Part shown: one piece after another, positions 57,570 through 64,000 of the stretch
How positions within the stretch are numbered: position 1 is the first letter of the stretch
How the letters are laid out: each line of letters begins with the position of its first letter
Source of the DNA: Pseudaquabacterium inlustre
GTDB taxonomy: Bacteria; Pseudomonadota; Gammaproteobacteria; Burkholderiales; Burkholderiaceae_C
Direction: 5' to 3'
DNA length: 64,000 bases
Assembly: GCF_038066595.1 (NCBI RefSeq)
Contig: NZ_JBBUTH010000004.1
Coordinates: 248,001-312,000, forward strand
Program-made: the position numbers and the translations under genes
The notes under the pieces: generated by a model
Told to the model about the DNA's origin: nothing
Databases searched by the model: none
What the model saw: the letters and a program-made list of their open reading frames with translations, nothing else

Positions 57570-58199
57570 TCAGTCGGTCCAGCCTTCGCGCCAGGCCATG
57601 CGCGCCAGCTCGAAGTCGCTGCTGGTGCCGAACTTGGCCTTCACCTGGTAGTGCAGGTTGTGCACCGTCTTGACGCTCAGGTGCAGGGCCTCGGCGATCT
57701 GCTGCGCGCTGGTGCCCGCCAGCAGCAGGCGCAGCACCTCCAGCTCGCGCGGGGTCAGGCCCTGGGCGGCGCCGCCGGCCTCGTCCAGCAGGCGGGCCGC
57801 CACCTCGCCGGCCAGGTCGGGGCTGATGATGCGGCGCTGCGCCGCCACCTCGCGCACCGCGTGCACCAGCAGCGCGGGGTCGCTGCTCTTGGTGACATAG
57901 CCCAGCGCGCCGGCCTTCAGCGCCTGCGTGGCCCACAGCGGATCGCGGTGCATGCTGAAGGCCAGGCAGCGGCACTGCGGGTCGCGCTGGCGCAGCCGGG
58001 TGATCAGCTCCAGCCCGCCCATGCCGGGCAGGGCCAGGTCGATGACCATCACCTGGGGCTTGAGCTGGCGCCACAGGTTCAGCGCCTCGGTGGCGTCGGC
58101 GGCCTCGGCCACCACGCGCAGGTCGTCCTCGGTCTGCAGCATGCGGCGGTAGCCTTCGCGCACCACGGCATGGTCGTCGACCAGCATCACTTCGATCAT
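57570..58199 (-). CDS. NarL/FixJ-family response regulator
   Basis: 209 residues: receiver domain with phospho-acceptor D54 (VMVIDLALPGMGG), Lys in LGYVTKSSDP, and a LuxR-type helix-turn-helix (GLTPRELEVLRLLLAGTSAQQIAEALHLSVKTVHNLHYQVKAKFG). The start overlaps the kinase stop (ATGA), so the two form one coupled pair. Likely targets are the downstream diguanylate cyclase gene or the convergent prepilin operon; this is inference from position. Confidence 0.93.
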   Translation of the reverse strand: MIEVMLVDDHAVVREGYRRMLQTEDDLRVVAEAADATEALNLWRQLKPQVMVIDLALPGMGGLELITRLRQRDPQCRCLAFSMHRDPLWATQALKAGALGYVTKSSDPALLVHAVREVAAQRRIISPDLAGEVAARLLDEAGGAAQGLTPRELEVLRLLLAGTSAQQIAEALHLSVKTVHNLHYQVKAKFGTSSDFELARMAWREGWTD

Positions 58200-59704
58200 G
58201 CGTTGCTCCTTTCGTCGGGGGTGGGGCGCGGGGGCGCGGTGGCCGGCAGCGGCAGGCGCACGGCCAGGCGCATGCCGCCGGCGGCCGGCAGATCCAGGGC
58301 TAGCGCGCCGGCCAGGGCCTGCACCCGCTCGTGCATGCCCAGCAGGCCGTGGCCGGGCGTGGGACCGGCCGGACCGGGGCCGCGGCCGTCGTCCACCACC
58401 TCGATCAGCAGCACCGGCAAGCCGTCCGGCGGCCCGGCAGGCCGCACCTGCAGACTGACCTGGGCGCGCTGGGCCTGGCCGTGGCGTGCGGCATTGGTCA
58501 GGCCTTCCTGCACGATGCGGTAGACATGCACGGCCATCGCGGCGGGCACGGCGGCCAGCGGGTCGGCGGCGGCTGCCGCCTCGGGCAGCGCCAGCGTGCA
58601 GCGCAGCGGCAGGCCATCGGTGCGGCGCCGCGGCTGGGCCACCAGCCCCTGCAGCGCGGCGGCCAGGCCGAAGCGGTCCAGCGCCGTGGGCCGCAGCGCC
58701 TGCAGCACGCCTTGCAGGCCGTCGAGCAGTTGCGCGCCCAGTTCGGCGATGCGCGCGGCGCCGTCCTTCAGGCCGTTGGCCTGGGCGCGGCCGGCCAGCA
58801 TGCCCACCACCGCCGCCTCGGCGCGCAGGGCGGTGAGGCTCTGGCCCATCTCGTCATGCAGCTCGCGGGCGAGGTTGCGGCGCTCTTCCTCGCGCGTGTC
58901 GAGCAGGCGCGCGGCCAGGCGGCGCTGCTCGGCCAGCACCGATTGCCAGCGCTCGGCCAGGCGGTTGAAACGCTCGGCGATGTCGCGCAGCTCGCGCAGG
59001 CGTGGCACCGGCAGGCGCACCGCCAGATCACCCGCCTCCAGCTGCGCCAGCGCGGCCAGGATGCGGCGCGTGGGCTTGAGCGCGCGCTCGACCGGCAGCA
59101 CCACGGCCGCCACCAGCGCCGCCAGCACCGCACCCAGGCCCAGCCAGGTGACGATGCGCTGCAGCCAGGCCTCGCCCACGCTGGCCCAGTACACCCCCAC
59201 CTCGAGCACCCCGACGCGGATGCCGTCGGGCAGCAGCAGCGACATCTCCAGCCGCGCGCGCGCCAAGTCGTGTGGCTGCAGCAGCGCGCCCAGGCGCTGG
59301 CCCAGCGGCGACGGCGGGCTGGCGGCGCCGCAGCGCTGCGGCTGGGCACGGCGCTGCAGGTCGATCACCTGCACGCACAGCGGCACACGCTGCTCCAGCT
59401 CGGCCAGGCCGTCCAGGCTGACGGCGGGCAGCGGCTCGCGGTCGAAGGGGTTGGTGCTGCGCGACAGCGTGTGGAGCACCAGGCGCGTGGCCAGGCGGGC
59501 GGTGGCGGGCAGGGTGTCCAGCGCGTCGCGGCGCAGGCGCCAGCCTTCCCAGCCGGCCAGCAGCAGCACCAGCACGGCCACCAACAGCAGCCAGCGGCGC
59601 AGCAGCGTGCGGGGCAGGTTCAGCGCCGGGGCCACCGCAGCCGCGGTGGCGGGACTTGCGGCGGGCTCTGGCGGGGGCGGGTCGGAGGCCAGCGGATCGG
59701 TCAT
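58196..59704 (-). CDS. NarX-like sensor histidine kinase (HisKA_3)
   Basis: 502 residues. A Pro/Ala-rich cytosolic start, TM1 at about 36-52, a periplasmic domain of about 125 residues, TM2 at about 185-205, then HAMP (RILAALAQLEAGDLAVRLPV). The HisKA_3 dimerisation helix follows (REEERRNLARELHDEMGQSLTALR, His283), then an HATPase domain (YRIVQEGLTNAARHGQAQ, DDGRGPGP, HGLLGMHERVQALAG). The periplasmic domain lacks the RQRMLSQRM P-box of NarX; instead such motifs are in the separate protein encoded 142 bp upstream. Partner of the NarL-like regulator. Confidence 0.92.
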   Translation of the reverse strand: MTDPLASDPPPPEPAASPATAAAVAPALNLPRTLLRRWLLLVAVLVLLLAGWEGWRLRRDALDTLPATARLATRLVLHTLSRSTNPFDREPLPAVSLDGLAELEQRVPLCVQVIDLQRRAQPQRCGAASPPSPLGQRLGALLQPHDLARARLEMSLLLPDGIRVGVLEVGVYWASVGEAWLQRIVTWLGLGAVLAALVAAVVLPVERALKPTRRILAALAQLEAGDLAVRLPVPRLRELRDIAERFNRLAERWQSVLAEQRRLAARLLDTREEERRNLARELHDEMGQSLTALRAEAAVVGMLAGRAQANGLKDGAARIAELGAQLLDGLQGVLQALRPTALDRFGLAAALQGLVAQPRRRTDGLPLRCTLALPEAAAAADPLAAVPAAMAVHVYRIVQEGLTNAARHGQAQRAQVSLQVRPAGPPDGLPVLLIEVVDDGRGPGPAGPTPGHGLLGMHERVQALAGALALDLPAAGGMRLAVRLPLPATAPPRPTPDERSNA

Positions 59705-59846
59705 CGGGGCGTGGCGGGCAGGGCGCCGGCATCTTGCCCCATGCCGCGCCGATGCCGCAGTCCGCCGCGCCCCGCGCCACGCGGCCGGGCAAGCTGCCCG
59801 TGCGGCGGCATCGGGCGCGGCGCCGGTGCCCCGGCCGGGCCGTGGC

Positions 59847-60632
59847 TCAGGCGATCACGGCGCCGTACAGGCCGGTGACCTTCTCCATCACGGTCAGCAG
59901 GTTCTCGCTGGTGACGAACACGTCCGACGACGCACGGGCATCGGGCTTGCCAGGCTCCAGCCGGGCCAGCGCGCGGTCGAAGTACAGCCACTGCGCGTCG
60001 GCCAGCTGCAGCTCGTCGTGGATGCGGCGGGTGGATTCGGGCGCGGCGCGCAGTTCCTTCATCGCGGCGATGAATTCGGTGCGTGCCTGTTGCAGCTCGG
60101 TGGGCGCGGCGCCGGTGGCGATGCCCAGGCCGGCGGCCAGGTACAGCTTGGCCATGCGCTGGCTGAGCATGCGCTGGCGGCCCGACACGTTGATCAGCCG
60201 GCCCAGCGGCTTGCCCGACACCTGCTGCGCCTGCACGGTGCACTGGTGCGCGAGCTGCAGCACCCGGGCATCGCGCGCCACCACCTGGCCGGCACCGGCC
60301 ACCGAGGGCGCGGCGGCGGTCAGGGCCTGGCGGTAGTCGGCCCAGGCGGCGTCCAGGCCGCGGAAGGTCTCGGCGAACTCGGGCGCCGGGAAGAAGCCAC
60401 GCAGCTCATCGAGTTGGCGCACGAACAGTGCCTGCGAACGCTCCAGTGCGCGGCGGGCCGAATCGACCTCCACGCCCTGGGCCAGCGCCAGGTAGGCCTT
60501 GCTCATGCGCTGCGACAGCATGCGCTGGCGGCCGGCCTTGTTGATGGCCTCGTTGACATCCAGGCCCTGGGCCCGCGCCAGGGGCGTGCAGCCCAGGCCG
60601 GCCAGCAGCACGCCACGCCGATCGATGCTCAC
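59847..60632 (-). CDS. Stand-alone periplasmic PilJ/NarX-type sensor-domain protein, tandem
   Basis: 261 residues from GTG 60632 (GGAG seven bases upstream; a GTG two codons earlier is too close to it). The N-terminus SIDRRGVLLAGLGCTPLARAQG resembles a twin-arginine signal. Two copies of the type IV pili chemotaxis/NarX N-terminal domain follow, each with the P-box RQRMLSQRM (35-43 and 152-160). In NarX/NarQ this motif binds nitrate; in PilJ it lies in the surface-sensing ectodomain. No membrane anchor or output domain is present, so it is predicted to act as a soluble periplasmic co-sensor for the kinase encoded next. Confidence 0.85.
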   Translation of the reverse strand: MSIDRRGVLLAGLGCTPLARAQGLDVNEAINKAGRQRMLSQRMSKAYLALAQGVEVDSARRALERSQALFVRQLDELRGFFPAPEFAETFRGLDAAWADYRQALTAAAPSVAGAGQVVARDARVLQLAHQCTVQAQQVSGKPLGRLINVSGRQRMLSQRMAKLYLAAGLGIATGAAPTELQQARTEFIAAMKELRAAPESTRRIHDELQLADAQWLYFDRALARLEPGKPDARASSDVFVTSENLLTVMEKVTGLYGAVIA

Positions 60633-60775
60633 GATCACACTCCATGTGACAAATGTCGCAGGTTTAGCAAGCGACGTGCCCGCGCGGCCGATGGCGCGGC
60701 CGCGCGGGGTGGTTCACAAGGGTTGTCGGCGTCTGTCCGTGATGCTTGAGTGTTATGTCGGCGCGCCGCCGGCCA

Positions 60776-63700
60776 TCACATGCTGCGGCGGTACTGCCCG
60801 CCCACCTCGAACAGCGCGTTGGTGATCTGGCCCAGGCTGCAGCAGCGCACGGCCTCCATCAGCACGTTGAACACGTTGCCGTTGTCGATCACCGCCTGCT
60901 GCAGGCGCTGCAGCATGGCCGGTGCCTCGGCGGCGTGGCGGGCATGGAAGTCGGCCAGACGGGTGAGCTGGCTTTGCTTTTCTTCCTCGGTGCTGCGGGC
61001 CAGCTCGATGCTCTCGGGCACCGGGTCGCCATGCGGGTTGCGGAAGGTGTTGACGCCGATGATGGGGTACTCGCCGGTGTGCTTGAGCATCTCGTAGTGC
61101 ATGCTCTCTTCCTGGATCTTGCTGCGCTGGTAGCCGGTCTCCATCGCGCCCAGCACGCCGCCACGCTCGGCGATCTTCTCGAATTCGGCCAGCACGGCCT
61201 CTTCCACCAGCTCGGTGAGTTCGTCGATGACGAAGGCGCCCTGGCTGGGGTTCTCGTTCTTGGCCAGGCCCCACTCGCGGTTGATGATCAGCTGGATGGC
61301 CATGGCGCGGCGCACGCTGTCTTCGGTGGGCGTGGTGATGGCCTCGTCGAAGGCGTTGGTGTGCAGGCTGTTGCAGTTGTCGTAGATCGCGATCAGCGCC
61401 TGCAGCGTGGTGCGGATGTCGTTGAACTGGATCTCCTGGGCATGCAGGCTGCGGCCGCTGGTCTGGATGTGGTACTTCAGCTTCTGGCTGCGTTCGTTGG
61501 CGCCATAGCGGTCGCGCATGGCCACGGCCCAGATGCGGCGCGCCACGCGGCCCAGCACGGTGTACTCGGGGTCCATGCCGTTGCTGAAGAAGAAGCTGAG
61601 GTTGGGCGCGAAGTCATCGATGTGCATGCCGCGCGCCAGGTACGCCTCCACGAAGGTGAAGCCGTTGGAGAGCGTGAAGGCCAGCTGCGAGATCGGATTG
61701 GCCCCGGCCTCGGCAATGTGGTAGCCCGAGATGCTCACCGAGTAGAAGTTGCGCACGTTGTGGTGCACGAAGTACTCGGCGATGTCGCCCATCACCTTCA
61801 GGCTGAACTCGGTGCTGAAGATGCAGGTGTTCTGGCCCTGGTCTTCCTTCAGGATGTCGGCCTGCACCGTGCCGCGCACATTGGCCAGCGCCCATTCGCG
61901 GATCTTCTCGATCTCGGTGTCGGTGGGCGCGCGGCCGTTGTCGGCGCTGAACTTCTCGATCTGCTGGTCGATCGCCGCGTTCATGAACATCGCCAGGATG
62001 CTGGGCGCCGGGCCGTTGATCGTCATGCTGACGCTGGTGGCCGGGTGGCACAGGTCGAAGCCCGAGTACAGCACCTTCAAATCATCCAGCGTGGCGATGC
62101 TGACGCCCGAGTTGCCCACCTTGCCGTAGATGTCGGGCCGGCGGTCGGGGTCGTTGCCGTACAGCGTGACCGAATCGAAGGCGGTGGACAGGCGCTTGGC
62201 CGGCATGCCCTCGCTCACCAGCTTGAAGCGCCGGTTGGTGCGGAAGGCGTCGCCCTCGCCGGCGAACATGCGGGTCGGGTCCTCGTTCTCGCGCTTGAAC
62301 GCGAACACGCCGGCCGTGTACGGGAAGCTGCCCGGCACGTTGTCCAGCATCAGCCACTTCAGCAGCTCGCCGTGGTCTTCGTAGGGCGGCAGGTAGACCT
62401 TGCGCACCTTGTTGCCGCTGAGCGTGGTGTGGACCAGGCCGGTGCGGATCTCCTTGTCGCGGATCTTCACCACGTACTCGTCGCCGCCGTAGGCCTTGAC
62501 CATCTCGGGCCACTGCGCCAGCAGCTTGGCCGCATCGGGCGCCAAGCGGGTGGCGCGCGCGTCGGCCAGGCGCAGCACGGTGTTCTTGGCGCCGTCGCGC
62601 GTGGGATCGTCGGCGTGCAGCATGTCGGCGGTGGCGCGCAGCTGCTGGATCTCGCGGGCGAGGGTGGCCTGCTGGCGCGCGCGGGCCTTGTAGCCGCGCA
62701 CGGTGTCGGCGATGTCGGCCAGGTAGCGCACCCGCGCGGCCGGCACCACGGGGGTCTGGTGCGTGCTGTGGCGCGTGGCCACGCGCGGCAGGCGGCCCTC
62801 GGGCACGGGCAGCTGCAGGCCCTTGGCCACCAGGCGGTCGCGCAGCGCCTGGTACAGCGCGGTGACACCGTCGTCGTTGAAGCGGCTGGCCATGGTGCCG
62901 TAGACCGGCATCTGCTCGGCCGGCACGGTGAAGGCCTCGCGGTTGCGCTGCACCTGCTTGGCCACGTCGCGCAGCGCATCGGCCGCACCCTTGCGGTCGA
63001 ACTTGTTGATGGCCACGAACTCGGCGAAGTCCAGCATGTCGATCTTCTCGAGCTGGCTGGCGGCGCCGAACTCGGGCGTCATCACGTACATCGGCACGTC
63101 CACCAGCGGCACGATGGCGGCGTCGCCCTGGCCGATGCCCGAGGTCTCGACGATCACCAGGTCGAAGCCCGCCACCTTGGCCGCGGCGATCACGTCGGGC
63201 AGCGACTTGCTCACCTCGCTACCGGTGTCGCGCGTGGCGAGTGAGCGCATGTAGATGCGGGCGCCGTCGCGCCACGGCGAGATCGCGTTCATGCGGATGC
63301 GGTCGCCCAGCAGCGCGCCGCCGCTCTTGCGCCGGCTCGGGTCGATGCTGATCACGGCCACGCGCAGCGCATCGTTCTGGTCCAGGCGCAGCCGGCGGAT
63401 CAGCTCGTCGGTCAGGCTGCTCTTGCCGGCGCCGCCGGTGCCGGTGATGCCCAGCACCGGTGCGGTGCGGGTCTTGGCCTGGGCGTGCAACTCGGCCACC
63501 AGCGCCGGATCGGCATCGCCGTTCTCCAGTGCGGTGATCAGCTGGGCCAGCGCGCGCCAGTGGGCCTCGGTGTGGCCCTGGATGGCCGCCAGCGTCGTGG
63601 GCGCGTGGCTGGACAGGCTCTTGTCGCAGCGCATCACCATCTCGCCGATCATGCCGGCCAGGCCCATGCGCTGGCCGTCCTCGGGGCTGTAGATGCGCAC

Positions 63701-64000
63701 GCCGCGCTCGGCCAGCGCGCGGATCTCGGCCGGCACGATCACGCCGCCGCCGCCGCCGAAGACCTGGATGTGCTCACCGCCGCGCGCGCGCAGCAGGTCG
63801 ACCATGTAGGCGAAGTACTCGTTGTGGCCGCCCTGGTAGCTGCTGACCGCGATGCCCTGCACGTCCTCCTGCAGCGCGGCGGTGACCACCTCGTCCACCG
63901 AGCGGTTGTGGCCCAGGTGGATGACCTCGGCGCCCATGCCCTGCAGTATGCGCCGCATGATGTTGATGGCCGCGTCGTGGCCGTCGAACAGGCTGGCGGC
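60776..64000 (-). CDS. icmF: Fused acyl-CoA mutase IcmF, 5' end outside the window
   Basis: A coenzyme B12 enzyme combining chaperone and mutase, interconverting isobutyryl-CoA (or related branched acyl-CoA) and n-butyryl-CoA. About 1074 residues are visible. The B12 domain (FDGHDAAINIMRR, then GIAVSSYQGGHNEYFAYMVDLLR, FGGGGGVIV) comes first. The MeaB-like GTPase follows (GITGTGGAGKSSLTDELIRRL, IDPSRRKSGGALLGDRIRM, VETSGIGQGDAAIV, NKFDRKG). The mutase barrel is last (GNSGVSIATLDDLKVLYSGFD, ISGYHIAEAGANPISQLAFTLSNGFTFVEAYLARGM). The reading frame stays open to base 64000; the apparent Met at 63958 is internal. The gene ends 143 bp before the PilJ-like gene start. Confidence 0.96.
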   Translation of the reverse strand, partial: AASLFDGHDAAINIMRRILQGMGAEVIHLGHNRSVDEVVTAALQEDVQGIAVSSYQGGHNEYFAYMVDLLRARGGEHIQVFGGGGGVIVPAEIRALAERGVRIYSPEDGQRMGLAGMIGEMVMRCDKSLSSHAPTTLAAIQGHTEAHWRALAQLITALENGDADPALVAELHAQAKTRTAPVLGITGTGGAGKSSLTDELIRRLRLDQNDALRVAVISIDPSRRKSGGALLGDRIRMNAISPWRDGARIYMRSLATRDTGSEVSKSLPDVIAAAKVAGFDLVIVETSGIGQGDAAIVPLVDVPMYVMTPEFGAASQLEKIDMLDFAEFVAINKFDRKGAADALRDVAKQVQRNREAFTVPAEQMPVYGTMASRFNDDGVTALYQALRDRLVAKGLQLPVPEGRLPRVATRHSTHQTPVVPAARVRYLADIADTVRGYKARARQQATLAREIQQLRATADMLHADDPTRDGAKNTVLRLADARATRLAPDAAKLLAQWPEMVKAYGGDEYVVKIRDKEIRTGLVHTTLSGNKVRKVYLPPYEDHGELLKWLMLDNVPGSFPYTAGVFAFKRENEDPTRMFAGEGDAFRTNRRFKLVSEGMPAKRLSTAFDSVTLYGNDPDRRPDIYGKVGNSGVSIATLDDLKVLYSGFDLCHPATSVSMTINGPAPSILAMFMNAAIDQQIEKFSADNGRAPTDTEIEKIREWALANVRGTVQADILKEDQGQNTCIFSTEFSLKVMGDIAEYFVHHNVRNFYSVSISGYHIAEAGANPISQLAFTLSNGFTFVEAYLARGMHIDDFAPNLSFFFSNGMDPEYTVLGRVARRIWAVAMRDRYGANERSQKLKYHIQTSGRSLHAQEIQFNDIRTTLQALIAIYDNCNSLHTNAFDEAITTPTEDSVRRAMAIQLIINREWGLAKNENPSQGAFVIDELTELVEEAVLAEFEKIAERGGVLGAMETGYQRSKIQEESMHYEMLKHTGEYPIIGVNTFRNPHGDPVPESIELARSTEEEKQSQLTRLADFHARHAAEAPAMLQRLQQAVIDNGNVFNVLMEAVRCCSLGQITNALFEVGGQYRRSM

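Noticed and set aside
55612..58074. Apparent 820-residue protein joining the cyclase to upstream sequence
   Set aside because: The extra N-terminal part reads the response-regulator gene in a wrong frame; the domain begins at 57465.

Overview
The window is about 70% G+C, gene-dense and read on both strands. It looks like a chromosomal piece of a betaproteobacterium of the order Burkholderiales, of the Rubrivivax/Leptothrix/Ideonella/Roseateles type. The evidence is the ispH-serS-tRNA-Ser neighbourhood, purH-fis-dusB, a DUF3717/DUF1289 protein, an orphan ParA, an IcmF-type acyl-CoA mutase and several Liv-type transport genes. I see no transposase, integrase, phage gene or CRISPR array. The large second-frame ORFs are high-GC shadows. 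Genus assignment is inference.

Layout. 1-2179: 3' end of ispH, serS, tRNA-Ser(CGA) and a strong terminator. 2526-5286: a chemoreceptor and a lipoprotein. 5316-8312: a Cpx-like envelope-stress module (Spy/CpxP-like protein, CpxR-like regulator, CpxA-like kinase) with a matching direct-repeat box and an internal terminator. 8304-17677: MATE pump, DUF3717/DUF1289 protein, a degenerate M48-like secreted protein, a DEAD-box helicase with a long leader, a GMC oxidoreductase, an orphan ParA, a DUF3016 protein and a ferredoxin. 17683-18318: a DUF938 methyltransferase.

18368-30126 is the most coherent accessory system, a chitooligosaccharide/N-acetylglucosamine utilisation locus. A TonB-dependent receptor and a GH18-like secreted protein are translationally linked. 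A GntR/UTRA regulator is divergent. Six tightly overlapping genes follow from one promoter: nagK, nagA, SIS deaminase, NagZ-like GH3, AmpG-like transporter and a signal-less GH16-like protein. Direct repeats of (A/T)TTGGT spaced exactly 11 bp lie upstream of all three transcription units and probably form the regulator's operator. A divergent BMP-type solute-binding gene carries a strong terminator hairpin in its leader.

31375-40165 holds a HAD hydrolase, an orphan ureD, an acyl-CoA ligase, a complete Liv-type ABC transporter and an FCD GntR regulator, read as uptake and CoA activation of an unidentified carboxylate. 40264-51302 is mostly housekeeping: purH, fis, dusB, a YqaA protein, an M32 carboxypeptidase, a methyltransferase, a VOC protein, a catalytically degenerate zinc-peptidase-like protein with a polycationic tail, Fur-controlled bfd, bfr, a dienelactone hydrolase and a SnoaL-like protein. 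51477-55575 encodes five type IV minor prepilins. Convergent to it, 55612-60632 encodes a periplasmic PilJ/NarX-type sensor, a NarX-like kinase, a NarL-like regulator and a TPR-GGDEF diguanylate cyclase. The window ends inside icmF.
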